A stretch of DNA of 64,000 bases from Asanoa sp. WMMD1127 (GCF_029626225.1 NZ_JARUBP010000001.1:558001-622000); one strand, 5' to 3'; counted from the first letter of the stretch, positions 9,163 to 17,609 are shown. Numbers and translations are program-made. The notes: a model not told the origin generated them from the letters alone.

Positions 9163-10811
9163 TCGTCGGCGGTGGCCTCGCCGGCCTCTCCACCGCCGCC
9201 TTCCTGGCCTGGCACGGCGTGCCGGCGCTGCTGGTCGAACGGCATGCCGCCGCCCTCGGCCATCCCCGAGCCCGGGTGATCAACCCCCGGACCGTCGAGC
9301 TGTTCCGGCAGATCGGGCTCGAGGACGAGATCCTCGCCGCGCGGTCGTTCGCGCACCGCGAGCCGGCCGTGTTCCTCCGCGCCGGGACGCTGGCCGGTCC
9401 CGAGAAGGGCCGCGGGGTGATGAGCAACCCGGGCGGGCCGAGCTTCAGCCCGAGCCCGTGGGCGCCGATCGACCAGGACCGCCTGGAGAACCTGGTCGCC
9501 GCGCACGCGACCCGGCTGGGCGCCGACATCCGTTACGGCCAGGAGCTCGTGGACCTGGTGGACGGCGGGGACCGGGTGACCGCGACGCTGCGCGAGGCGG
9601 CGACCGGTCGGGAGCACACCGTGGTCGCGGACTACCTGGTCGCGGCCGACGGGCACGACTCCGGCATCCGCCGGCGGCTCGGCCTCGAGCTGCAGGGCTA
9701 CGGCCCGCTCGGCAACCTGCTGTCGCTGGTGTTCGCCGCCGACCTGACCCGCGCGATGGCCGGCCGGGAGCTCGCGATCTGCCATCTCGACGAGCCGGAG
9801 GTCGGCACGGTCCTGCTGCCGCACGATCGGGCGGGACGCTGGGTGTTCAGCACGCCCTATCACCCCGAGCGCGGGGAGACGCTGGCCGGCATCAGCGAGC
9901 AGCGCTGCGTCGAGCTGGTCCGGGCGGCCATCGGCGACCCGGAGCTGACCGTCGAGCTGCTGCCCCAGCTGACCGACGGAACCAAGAAGCTCGCCTACTC
10001 GATCGCGGCCGGGGTGGCCGACCGGTACGCGGTCGGGCGGGTGTTGCTGGTCGGCGACGCCGCGCACCTGATGCCGCCGAGCGGGGCCTGGGGCTCCGGC
10101 ACCGGCATCCAGGACGCGCACAACCTGGCCTGGAAACTGGCCGCGGTGCTCACCGGCGTGGCCGCACCGTCCCTGTTGGACACCTACGAGGCCGAACGGC
10201 GCCCGGTGGCGCTGGTCACCGTGCAGGAGTCGCTGCACCAACTGCGCGCGCGCTCCGGCCGCCCGTTGCCCGGCCTGCCCGACGTGCCACCGGCCGACTA
10301 CTTCGCGGTCGTCTTCGGCCACCGCTACGCGTCCCGCCTGATCGCCGCCGACGGTCCCGCCGGTCCCCCGCTGCCGCCCGGTGAGCTGCGTGGCCAGCCG
10401 GGCACGCGGGCGCCGCACGTGTCGTTGCGGCGCGGCGACGAGCCGGTCTCGACCGTCGACCTCTACGGCCGCGACTTCGTCCTGCTCACCGGCGCCGCCG
10501 ACTGGGCGGGCGCGGCGGCCGACATCGCCGACCGCGAGCCGGCGGGCCTGGTGGCGCACCTGATCGGTGTCGACCTCGCCGATCCGGACGGTCGGTTCGC
10601 GGCGGCGCACGGCATCGGCGACGCGGGCGCCGTGCTGGTCCGCCCGGACGGCGTCGTCGCGTGGCGGCAGGTCGGCGCCCCCGACGGCGATCCCGTGAAG
10701 CTGCTGGAGCTGGCCCTCGACCGCGCTCTCGATCGGCACCGTCCGTTGTCGAGCGACCGTCGATCGGCGTATCGCAGCATCGGCGGCAACCAGATCCCAC
10801 CTCGAGGTTGA
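9135..10811 (+). CDS. FAD-dependent aromatic/polyketide-type monooxygenase
   Basis: NAD(P)H-dependent flavin hydroxylase of the PHBH-fold FAD_binding_3 family (558 aa), as used for tailoring of polyketides and aromatic rings. The Rossmann motif VGGGLAGLST begins at residue 11, and the second FAD motif GDAAHLMPPSG lies near residue 306. A C-terminal domain of about 150 residues resembles the thioredoxin-like tail of phenol hydroxylase and RdmE-type enzymes. ATG 9135 lies within the ketosynthase, overlapping by 28 bp, so the two are co-translated. A flavin hydroxylase acting on an acyl/beta-ketoacyl product with no aromatic-ring-forming genes nearby is unusual. The substrate is unknown. Confidence 0.93.
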   Translation: MEHDRIPVLIVGGGLAGLSTAAFLAWHGVPALLVERHAAALGHPRARVINPRTVELFRQIGLEDEILAARSFAHREPAVFLRAGTLAGPEKGRGVMSNPGGPSFSPSPWAPIDQDRLENLVAAHATRLGADIRYGQELVDLVDGGDRVTATLREAATGREHTVVADYLVAADGHDSGIRRRLGLELQGYGPLGNLLSLVFAADLTRAMAGRELAICHLDEPEVGTVLLPHDRAGRWVFSTPYHPERGETLAGISEQRCVELVRAAIGDPELTVELLPQLTDGTKKLAYSIAAGVADRYAVGRVLLVGDAAHLMPPSGAWGSGTGIQDAHNLAWKLAAVLTGVAAPSLLDTYEAERRPVALVTVQESLHQLRARSGRPLPGLPDVPPADYFAVVFGHRYASRLIAADGPAGPPLPPGELRGQPGTRAPHVSLRRGDEPVSTVDLYGRDFVLLTGAADWAGAAADIADREPAGLVAHLIGVDLADPDGRFAAAHGIGDAGAVLVRPDGVVAWRQVGAPDGDPVKLLELALDRALDRHRPLSSDRRSAYRSIGGNQIPPRG

Positions 10812-10820
10812 GGAGCGCAG

Positions 10821-11030
10821 ATGCCCTTTCGCGTACGCGTGGCCGCCCTGCTCCGGCGGGGTTGGGCGCACGTGGTGGACGGCTTGACCTGGGTGGGCCA
10901 CAGCGCCTATACCGTGCCCGACTGGCCGGAGCGTGCGGAGCCCCCGTCGGGTGACCCGGACCCGGTGCCCCTGACCCCGGACGAGCAGGCCGCCTGGGAG
11001 CAGTTGAGCCGACGGGCGGCCCGGCGGTGA
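10821..11030 (+). CDS. Small protein of unknown function in carrier/biotin operon (69 aa)
   Basis: Short protein with a basic N-terminal helix (FRVRVAALLRRGWAHVV), a Pro/Asp-rich middle and a C-terminal helix starting LTPDEQAAWEQL. The start at ATG 10821 has GAGGAG upstream, and the stop overlaps the GTG start of the BCCP gene (GTGA), which argues that it is really translated. The composition recalls the small DUF6059-like proteins found near carboxylase genes in streptomycete clusters, but that resemblance is from memory and weak. An acyl-CoA-carboxylase epsilon-like role is another idea without a supporting motif. Confidence 0.7.
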   Translation: MPFRVRVAALLRRGWAHVVDGLTWVGHSAYTVPDWPERAEPPSGDPDPVPLTPDEQAAWEQLSRRAARR

Positions 11031-11530
11031 ACGGCAACGGGTCGCAGGCGCGGGACGAGCGCGAGGCCGAGATCCTGCTCGACACCATCGCCCGGCATGC
11101 CGCCCGACTGGGCGCGGCCGGCGTCGCGCCGCTGCGCCGGATGCGGGTCAGCTCCGGTGACGCCACGGTCGACGTCGAGTGGCAGCAACCGGAGGGCGCC
11201 CCGACCGCGACCGTGGTCGCCGTGCCCACGACCACTTCGGTGGTCACGGCGGCAGCCGAGCCGCTCCCGGACACCTTCACTCTCGGCGCGCCGGCCGTCG
11301 GCACCTTCTACCGCGCGCCCGAGCCGGGCGCACCGCCCTTTGTGGAGGTTGGCGACGTCGTCTCCGCCGGGCAGCAGATCGGAATCATCGAGGCGATGAA
11401 GCTGATGAACCCGATCGAGGCGGAGCGGCCCGGTCGGGTGGTCGAGATCGTGGCGAGCGACGCCAGCCCGGTCGAGTACGGCCAGCCGATCCTCGTCCTC
11501 GCTCCGGTCCAGAACCCCGCAGACGCCTAG
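11027..11530 (+). CDS. Biotin carboxyl carrier protein (AccB-type)
   Basis: Carries biotin between the carboxylase and carboxyltransferase steps of acetyl-CoA carboxylase. The 167 residues end in a biotinyl domain with the motif EAMKLMN, Lys125 being the biotinylated residue, and PAVGTFYRAPEP marks the start of that domain. The N-terminal 75 residues are an Ala/Pro-rich linker with a short helical part. The GTG start overlaps the previous stop and the biotin carboxylase follows 8 bp downstream. A free-standing AccB beside AccC is the bacterial type II arrangement and not the fused actinobacterial AccA3 style, which suggests a dedicated malonyl-CoA supply for this pathway. Confidence 0.95.
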   Translation: MNGNGSQARDEREAEILLDTIARHAARLGAAGVAPLRRMRVSSGDATVDVEWQQPEGAPTATVVAVPTTTSVVTAAAEPLPDTFTLGAPAVGTFYRAPEPGAPPFVEVGDVVSAGQQIGIIEAMKLMNPIEAERPGRVVEIVASDASPVEYGQPILVLAPVQNPADA

Positions 11531-11538
11531 GAGGTGCC

Positions 11539-12894
11539 ATGTTCTCGACCGTCCTGATCGCCAACCGGGGCGAGATCGCGCTCCGGATAGCCCGGACGTG
11601 CCGCGAGCTCGGGCTGCGTACGGTGCTCGCGCACTCGACCAGCGACCGCGACGGCCCGCCGGTGCAGTTCGCCGACGAGGCCGTGCAGATCGGCCCGGCC
11701 GCGGCCCGCCGCAGCTACCTCAACCCGGCCGCGCTCGTCACCGCCGCCCTGCAGCGCGGGGCGGACGCGGTGCACCCGGGCTACGGCTTCCTGTCGGAGG
11801 ACAGCGACTTCGCCGAGATCTGCGAGGCGCACGGCCTCGTCTTCGTCGGCCCGCCGGCCAAGGTGATCGCGCTGCTCGGCGACAAGGCCCGGGCCCGCGA
11901 GTTCGTGACGGCAGCCGGCCTGCCGGTGCTGCCCGGCAGCACCCGGGTGCTGAGCTCGGGCACCGAGGCCCGCGCGGTCGCCGACCGGATCGGCTACCCG
12001 GTCATCATCAAGGCGGTCGCCGGTGGCGGCGGTCGTGGGATGACCGTGGTCCGCGAGCCCGGTGAGCTGCTCCGCCGCTACGTCGACACGCGCCAGACCG
12101 CACAGAGCCTGTTCGGCGACTCCCGCGTCTTCGTCGAGCGCTACCTGGAGTCCGCGCGGCACGTCGAGATCCAGATCCTTGCCGACCGGCACGGCAACGT
12201 CATCCACCTCGGCGCCCGGGACTGCTCGGTGCAGCGGCGGCGGCAGAAGCTGGTCGAGGAGAGCCCACCGCCCGGGCTGCCGCCCTCCATTGTGGAGCGG
12301 ATGGGCGCGGCCGCGGTCGAGGTGGCCCGCCAGGCCGGCTACGTCGGCGCGGGCACGTTCGAGTTCATCGTCGACGACCACGACGACTTCTACTTCATGG
12401 AGGTCAACAGCCGGATCCAGGTGGAGCACCCGGTCACCGAGATGGTCACCGGCGTCGACCTGGTCCGCGAGCAACTGGCCGTCGCGGCCGGGCGCCCTCT
12501 GACCCTGCGGCAGGAGGACGTCGCACCGCGCGGCTGTGCGATCGAGTGCCGGATCAACGCCGAGGACCCCGACCGCGACTTCATGCCGACGCCCGGCGTG
12601 ATCGACGAGTACCTGCCGCCGGGCGGACCCTTCGTGCGGGTGGACTCGCACCTGCGGCCCGGCGTGCGGGTCACCGCCGACTACGACCCGCTGCTGGCCA
12701 AGCTCGTCGTCTGGGCGCCCGACCGTGGTCAGGCCATCGCCCGCATGGACCGGGCGCTGTCCGAGCTGCGCCTGACCGGCCCGGGCGTGCGTACCACCGC
12801 CGCCTTCCTGCGGGACGTCATCGCGCATCCGCTGTTCCGCGACGCCAAGCACACCACCGGGCTGGTCGAGCAGATGAGCGCGGTGAGCGGCTGA
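11539..12894 (+). CDS. Biotin carboxylase subunit (AccC-type)
   Basis: ATP-grasp enzyme (451 aa) that carboxylates the biotin on the neighbouring carrier protein using ATP and bicarbonate. The N-terminus LIANRGEIALRIART, HPGYGFLSE, the glycine-rich loop AGGGGRGMT and EVNSRIQVEHPVTE are all family hallmarks. Length matches stand-alone AccC (~450 aa) with no fused carrier domain. Start ATG 11539 is preceded by GGAGG. Its stop overlaps the ABC ATPase start (TGATG). No carboxyltransferase alpha/beta gene is found in the window, so the transcarboxylation step must use a subunit encoded elsewhere. Confidence 0.96.
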   Translation: MFSTVLIANRGEIALRIARTCRELGLRTVLAHSTSDRDGPPVQFADEAVQIGPAAARRSYLNPAALVTAALQRGADAVHPGYGFLSEDSDFAEICEAHGLVFVGPPAKVIALLGDKARAREFVTAAGLPVLPGSTRVLSSGTEARAVADRIGYPVIIKAVAGGGGRGMTVVREPGELLRRYVDTRQTAQSLFGDSRVFVERYLESARHVEIQILADRHGNVIHLGARDCSVQRRRQKLVEESPPPGLPPSIVERMGAAAVEVARQAGYVGAGTFEFIVDDHDDFYFMEVNSRIQVEHPVTEMVTGVDLVREQLAVAAGRPLTLRQEDVAPRGCAIECRINAEDPDRDFMPTPGVIDEYLPPGGPFVRVDSHLRPGVRVTADYDPLLAKLVVWAPDRGQAIARMDRALSELRLTGPGVRTTAAFLRDVIAHPLFRDAKHTTGLVEQMSAVSG

Positions 12895-13889
12895 TGAGCG
12901 ACAACGGCATCGAGGTGACCGGCCTCGTCAAGAAGTTCGGAGCGGTCACCGCCCTCGAGGGGCTCGACCTGACCGTGCCCGCCGGAACCGTGCTCGGCCT
13001 GCTGGGCCCCAACGGCGCCGGCAAGACCACGGCCGTACGCATCATCACGACGCTGTTGCGGCCGGACGCCGGCCGGGCCCTGGTGGCCGGCCTCGACGTG
13101 GTGAGCAAGGCCGACGAGGTGCGCAAAGTGATCGGCCTGTCCGGCCAGTACGCCGCCTGCGACCCGATCCTGACCGGGCGCGAGAACCTCGTGATGTTCG
13201 GCCGGCTGCACCACATCGGCACGCGCGAGGCGCGGCGGCGGGCGGACGAGATGATCGAGCGCTTCGACCTCACGGAGCTGGCCGACCGCCCGGCCCGCAC
13301 GTACTCCGGTGGCAACGCCCGGCGGTTGGACCTCGCCGCGACCCTGCTGGTCCGGCCCAAGGTGATCTTCCTCGACGAGCCCACCGCCGGCCTCGACCCG
13401 CGCAGCCGCCGGGTGATGTGGGAGGTCATCGAGGGGCTGGTCCGCGACGGGGCGACCCTGCTGCTCACCACGCAATATCTCGAGGAGGCCGACGCGCTGG
13501 CCGCCCGGATCGTGATCGTCGAGCGCGGCACCGTCGTCGCCGAGGGCACACCGGACGAGCTGCGTGGCCGGATCGGCGGCGAACGCGTCGAACTGGTGCT
13601 GGAGAAGCCCGCCGACCTGCCCGCCGCCGTCACCGCGATGACCGGCGTCGGCAGCGGCGAGGTGACCACCGACGAGGAGGCGCTGCGCATCGTCGTGCCG
13701 GTGGCCGGTGGCGCGGGCTCCCTGACCACGGTGGTCCGCGAGCTCGACAGCGCGGGCGTCCAGGCCCACGACCTCGCCCTGCGCCGCCCGACCCTCGACG
13801 ACGTGTTCCTGGCGCTGACGGGACGCAAGGCCGAAGCGATTCCCGCGCCGCGCAGAGGTGGCCGGCCGGGCGGAAGGGGACGGCGATGA
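12894..13889 (+). CDS. DrrA-type ABC transporter ATPase
   Basis: Energises a two-component ABC-2 exporter (331 aa). Walker A is GPNGAGKT, Walker B is VIFLDEP, and the C-terminal extension ending LDDVFLALTG is typical of the daunorubicin-resistance (DrrA) family. The signature motif reads YSGGNARRLDLA where the family usually has YSGGMRRRLDLA. The change sits next to the LSGGQ-equivalent core and may be neutral. The gene overlaps the biotin carboxylase stop and the permease start (ATGA), so export is co-expressed with biosynthesis. The likely job is self-resistance or product secretion. Confidence 0.95.
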   Translation: MSDNGIEVTGLVKKFGAVTALEGLDLTVPAGTVLGLLGPNGAGKTTAVRIITTLLRPDAGRALVAGLDVVSKADEVRKVIGLSGQYAACDPILTGRENLVMFGRLHHIGTREARRRADEMIERFDLTELADRPARTYSGGNARRLDLAATLLVRPKVIFLDEPTAGLDPRSRRVMWEVIEGLVRDGATLLLTTQYLEEADALAARIVIVERGTVVAEGTPDELRGRIGGERVELVLEKPADLPAAVTAMTGVGSGEVTTDEEALRIVVPVAGGAGSLTTVVRELDSAGVQAHDLALRRPTLDDVFLALTGRKAEAIPAPRRGGRPGGRGRR

Positions 13890-14674
13890 CCACGCTCGGA
13901 TGGACCGTGCACGACTCGGCCGTGGTGGCGCAACGGCAACTGCGCCGGATCGTACGCGTGCCCCAGTCCCTGTTCTTCTCGCTCATCCAGCCGGTGCTCT
14001 TCGTGCTGCTGTTCACGTTCGTGCTCGGCTCGGCGATCGCGGTGCCCGGCGGCCGCTACATCGACTTCCTGCTCCCGGGCACGTTCGTGCAGACCGTCGC
14101 GTTCGCTGGCGCGGCCACCGCGGTCGGCCTCGCCGACGAGTCCCGCAACGGCTTCATGGACCGGTTCCGGTCGCTGCCGATGTCGCACGCCGCCGTGCTG
14201 CTCGGCCGGATCGCCGCCGACGCGGTGCGCAACCTGATCGTCGTGCTGATCCTGCTGCTGCTCGGCACCGCGCTCGGCTTCCGGCTCGGCACCGGCCCGC
14301 TGGAGGTGCTCGGCGGCCTCGGCGTGCTGGTGGCGTTCAGCCTCGGTTTCTCGTCGCTGGCCGCGGCGATCGGGCTGTCCGTCGGCAATCCGGAGGTCGC
14401 TCAGCTCGCCATGACCATCTGCGCGTTCCCGCTGGTGTTCGCCTCCAGCGCGTACGTGCCGATGGACACCCTGCCGGACTGGCTGCGGATCTGGACGCAG
14501 TTCAGCCCGATCACCGTCACCGTCGAGAGCATCCGCAGCCTGCTCGTGGGCCCTGACGCCGGTGGTCCCGGCGCGGCCCGGCTGGCCCCGCTGGCGCTGC
14601 TCTGGGCGGCTCTGCTCGTCGTGGTGTTCCTGCCGATCGCGGTGCGGGCGTTCCGGCGCCGGTCCGACCGGTGA
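13886..14674 (+). CDS. DrrB-type ABC-2 permease
   Basis: Membrane partner (262 aa) of the preceding ATPase, with six predicted membrane helices and the ABC-2 family core (YIDFLLPG then ADESRNGFMDRFRSLPM). Length and topology match DrrB-like permeases. It starts within the ATPase stop codon and is followed by the multicopper oxidase; its own stop overlaps an alternative GTG at 14671. It is expected to form the export channel for the product of this locus. Confidence 0.94.
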   Translation: MTTLGWTVHDSAVVAQRQLRRIVRVPQSLFFSLIQPVLFVLLFTFVLGSAIAVPGGRYIDFLLPGTFVQTVAFAGAATAVGLADESRNGFMDRFRSLPMSHAAVLLGRIAADAVRNLIVVLILLLLGTALGFRLGTGPLEVLGGLGVLVAFSLGFSSLAAAIGLSVGNPEVAQLAMTICAFPLVFASSAYVPMDTLPDWLRIWTQFSPITVTVESIRSLLVGPDAGGPGAARLAPLALLWAALLVVVFLPIAVRAFRRRSDR

Positions 14675-14709
14675 GCCACCCCCACCGTCCACCCTCGAAA
14701 GGAACGACC

Positions 14710-16185
14710 ATGTTGGACAGACGAACCTTGGTCAAGCTCGGTGCGTTGACCGGCGCCGGGCTGCTGATCCCGCCCGCGGTGACCTCACGTGCGGGCCAGG
14801 CCGCGCCGCCTCCTCCCCACCATGTGCACGGTGGCCACGGCCTCGGGCCGCAGCCGGCCTTCGTCGGCTCGGCACTGGCCGCGACGCCGTTCTCGGTGCC
14901 GCTGCCGCTGCCGTCCACGCTGCGGCCGACCGCATCGCTCTTCGACACCGACTTCTATCTGCTGCGCCACCGCCGGGCCCGGGTCGAGCTGATCCCCGGC
15001 ACGACCACCGAGATCTTCGGGTACGGCGGTTCGTACGTCGGCCCGACCATCCGGGCGCGCACCGGGCGGCGCGTGGTCATCGCCCACGTCAACGAGCTCG
15101 ACATGCCGACGTCGGTGCACCTGCACGGCGGCCACGTGCCGGCCAGCAGCGACGGTCACCCCATGGACCTGATCTCGCCCGGCGCCACGAAGCTCTACCA
15201 CTACCCGAACCACCAGCAGTCGGCGACGCTCTGGTACCACGACCACGCCCACCACATGGAGGCCGAGCACGTCTACCGCGGCCTGCACGGTTTCTATCTG
15301 CTGGAGGACCCGCGCGAGGCCGCCCTGCGCCTGCCGTCCGGCGCCCAGGACGTGCCGATCATGCTGACCGACGCCCAGTTCGCCGAGGACGGCTCGCTGA
15401 TCTGGGTGCAGAACGACTTCCGCAACCGCAACCAGGTGCTCGTCAACGGCCGGCCGCAGCCCTACCTGCGGGTTGCGGCCCGGCGTTACCGCCTGCGGTT
15501 GCTGAACGCGGCCAACCTGCGCTCGTTCGCGCTGAGCCTGTCGACGGGCGAGCAGCTGACGCAGATCGCGTCGGACAGCGGTCTGCTTCCCGCTCCGGCC
15601 GCGGTCGGCGCGGTGGCCCTCTCCCCGGGCGAGCGCGCCGAGGTGGTGGTGGACTTCTCCGCGTACCCGGTGGGTACGAAGCTCCAGCTCGTCGACTCGG
15701 TCGCCGGGGAGCTGCTGCGGTTCGAGGTGGGTTCGGCGCCGCGCGTCGACGCCAGCCGCGTTCCGGACACGCTGCGCCCGCTGGCGCCGCTGCCGACCGC
15801 GGACACGGTCCGGCAGGTGCGGCTCGGCCTCGACTTCGCGTCGGGCACGTTCCAGATCGACGGCAAGACCTTCGACCCGGACCGCGTCGACGCCACCATC
15901 AAGCGGGGCACGTCGGAGATCTGGGAGATCACCAACACCGACACCCAACTCGGCATCCCGCACAACCTGCACCTGCACCTGGTGCACTTCCGGGTGCTCT
16001 CCCGCGACGGCAACCCACCGGGCCCGGGCGAGTCGGGTTCGAAGGACACGGTCAACGTCAACCCGGGTGAAGTGGTCCGCGTCCAAGCGACGTTCGGCGA
16101 CTACACGGGCCGCTACGTCTATCACTGCCACCTGCTGGACCACTCCGCCGTCGGCATGATGGCCCAGATGGAGATCGTCGCCTGA
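14710..16185 (+). CDS. Tat-exported multicopper oxidase (CotA/bilirubin oxidase-like)
   Basis: Secreted copper enzyme (491 aa) that oxidises phenolic or similar substrates by one-electron steps and reduces oxygen to water. It begins with a twin-arginine signal (DRRTLVKLGALTGAG). The copper ligand motifs are present in order: HLHGGH near 137, WYHDHAHHM near 174, HNLHLHLVHF near 420 and YHCHLLDH with the axial Met region GMM near 471. ATG 14710 is chosen because AAAGGAA precedes it; the GTG at 14671 would push the Tat signal inward. The cluster position suggests oxidative coupling or cyclisation of the exported product, comparable in principle to phenoxazinone-synthase-like laccases, but this is inference. 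Confidence 0.93.
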   Translation: MLDRRTLVKLGALTGAGLLIPPAVTSRAGQAAPPPPHHVHGGHGLGPQPAFVGSALAATPFSVPLPLPSTLRPTASLFDTDFYLLRHRRARVELIPGTTTEIFGYGGSYVGPTIRARTGRRVVIAHVNELDMPTSVHLHGGHVPASSDGHPMDLISPGATKLYHYPNHQQSATLWYHDHAHHMEAEHVYRGLHGFYLLEDPREAALRLPSGAQDVPIMLTDAQFAEDGSLIWVQNDFRNRNQVLVNGRPQPYLRVAARRYRLRLLNAANLRSFALSLSTGEQLTQIASDSGLLPAPAAVGAVALSPGERAEVVVDFSAYPVGTKLQLVDSVAGELLRFEVGSAPRVDASRVPDTLRPLAPLPTADTVRQVRLGLDFASGTFQIDGKTFDPDRVDATIKRGTSEIWEITNTDTQLGIPHNLHLHLVHFRVLSRDGNPPGPGESGSKDTVNVNPGEVVRVQATFGDYTGRYVYHCHLLDHSAVGMMAQMEIVA

Positions 16186-16203
16186 CGCTGGCAGCCTGAG
16201 CGT

Positions 16204-16842
16204 ATGCGGCTGACAACCATTACGAACGTTTCCCTCGACGGCGTGACACAGGGTCATCGGGAGATCGCAGGAGAGTCGTACGGCGGGTTCCACCGTTTCG
16301 GGTGGGGCCCGCCGTTGCTCGACGACGAGGCGTCGAGGTTCATCAGCAAGACCTTTCTACGCGCCGACGCGTTCCTGCTCGGCCGGCGGACGTACGACAT
16401 CTTCGCCGGCTCGTGGGGCGCGGGCATGGATCCCGGCAATCCGGTCGGCTCGGCGCTGAACACGCGGCCGAAGTATGTGGTCTCTTCGTCGCTGACTGAT
16501 CCACGATGGACAAGCACCACCGTGCTGTCCGGAGACGTGACCGCGGCCGTCGAGGAGCTGCGCGCCGCGCCGGGTGGTGAGCTGCAGGTCTGGGGCAGCG
16601 GCACGCTGATCCGGTGGCTGCTCGAGCGTCGGCTGGTCGACCAGCTCGTGCTGCTCACCTACCCGGTCGTCGTCGGCGAGGGCGTCCGACTCTTCCCCAC
16701 CACCGGCCCGGACATCGGCCTGGAACTGGTCGACCTGCGATCCACCCCGAAGGGACTCGCGATCGGCACCTACCGGACCACCGGGCGACCACGCTACGAG
16801 CCGTCAGGCCAACCGGGCGACGAGCAGACCCAGCGGCAATAG
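16204..16842 (+). CDS. RibD C-terminal/dihydrofolate-reductase-fold protein
   Basis: Reductase of the RibD_C superfamily (212 aa), often annotated as dihydrofolate reductase family protein in actinomycetes. The N-terminus LTTITNVSLDGV, the segment AFLLGRRTYDIF and the C-terminal LTYPVVVGEGVRLF are standard for the family, and a nucleotide-binding VWGSGTL motif is present. The start lies 18 bp after the multicopper oxidase, so it may be the tail of that transcript, although no role in the pathway is evident. NADPH is the probable cofactor; the substrate is unknown. It is convergent with the next gene. Confidence 0.88.
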   Translation: MRLTTITNVSLDGVTQGHREIAGESYGGFHRFGWGPPLLDDEASRFISKTFLRADAFLLGRRTYDIFAGSWGAGMDPGNPVGSALNTRPKYVVSSSLTDPRWTSTTVLSGDVTAAVEELRAAPGGELQVWGSGTLIRWLLERRLVDQLVLLTYPVVVGEGVRLFPTTGPDIGLELVDLRSTPKGLAIGTYRTTGRPRYEPSGQPGDEQTQRQ

Positions 16843-16924
16843 CCGCCACGCGAGGCGACGACCCAGCGTGGCTTGCGGCCCTCGTCGACTGCGTAGCCAG
16901 GCCCGGTCGTCGCGGGGCAGGCCC

Positions 16925-17503
16925 TCACTGTCCCGGCGGGAAATGCTGCGTCCACTGGCGGGCGGCCTGCTCCTGCGCGGCGCGTTGCCCCAGCGCCCAC
17001 CGCCGGGCCGGTTCCGTCTCCTGGAGGAACCGCGGCGCGGGCCGGTTCACCTCGACCGCGGCGCCGTCGCGGGAGGCGACGGCCGACGCGATCACCGCCC
17101 ATCCCGACTGCGCGATGAAGAACAGCCCCGCGAGCAACAGGGCGACGAAGGCCACCACGACGAACGGGCCGTAGGAGGAGCTTGGCGGCAGCGCGACGGA
17201 CAGCCCGATCACGGCCACGACAGACAGCACGATCAGGCCGGCGCCGATGAGCATGCGCCGCGTCCGAAGCGCGGCGCACTGACGGCAGAACGGCCACGCC
17301 GGCGCCTTGACCCGCTTCTGCAGCACGGTCGCCACGATGGCGAAGAGGATCACGCCAACGACGATCAGGAGGTACGTCCAGGCCGGCGGCTTCGAGCGGA
17401 ACACGACGCTCCGGTGCCGGTCGGCCGGCTGGCCGTGTCGAGCGCACACGCGCGGCATGCCTTGGCCGCTGGCAGCGAGCTGTGCCGGAATGACCGCCGT
17501 CAT
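16925..17503 (-). CDS. Membrane protein with CxxC motif, unknown function
   Basis: Integral membrane protein of 192 residues that I cannot name. An N-terminal soluble part carries a CARHGQP motif; after the first membrane helix a CRQCAAL motif follows, together a possible zinc-ribbon-like arrangement. About four hydrophobic segments are visible (roughly 43-62, 85-107, 112-133 and 135-147). The C-terminal tail is charged and rich in Arg/Gln. It diverges from the PPOX gene across 106 bp. Many actinobacteria have similar small multi-helix proteins beginning with a Cys-rich cytosolic head; no function is known to me. Confidence 0.75.
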   Translation of the reverse strand: MTAVIPAQLAASGQGMPRVCARHGQPADRHRSVVFRSKPPAWTYLLIVVGVILFAIVATVLQKRVKAPAWPFCRQCAALRTRRMLIGAGLIVLSVVAVIGLSVALPPSSSYGPFVVVAFVALLLAGLFFIAQSGWAVIASAVASRDGAAVEVNRPAPRFLQETEPARRWALGQRAAQEQAARQWTQHFPPGQ

Positions 17504-17609
17504 CGAACCCCTCCGTTCGAGTCGCCCGATGAATCAGCGCCGGCCGATGGCGTCGCGTCACTCGCACCCCCACCGTGCCTGAACGGATCTTGGCTCTTAG
17601 GGTGTCCCC

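Larger units (their letters stand above)
3250..16185. other. Putative fatty-acyl/polyketide biosynthetic gene cluster core
   Basis: Eleven genes that read as one pathway: acyl-CoA dehydrogenase (minus strand), then FAAL, ACP, ketosynthase, FAD monooxygenase, a 69-aa protein, BCCP, biotin carboxylase, ABC ATPase, ABC permease and multicopper oxidase (plus strand). Most plus-strand junctions overlap by a few bases or are under 20 bp, so this is very likely a single operon. FAAL/ACP/acyl-dehydrogenase sets are known to build unsaturated acyl starters in actinomycete lipopeptides, but no NRPS, complete PKS module, thioesterase or ketoreductase is present here. Boundaries are inferred from gene function and spacing; the MMPL and AfsR-type genes nearby may or may not belong. 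Confidence 0.75.
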
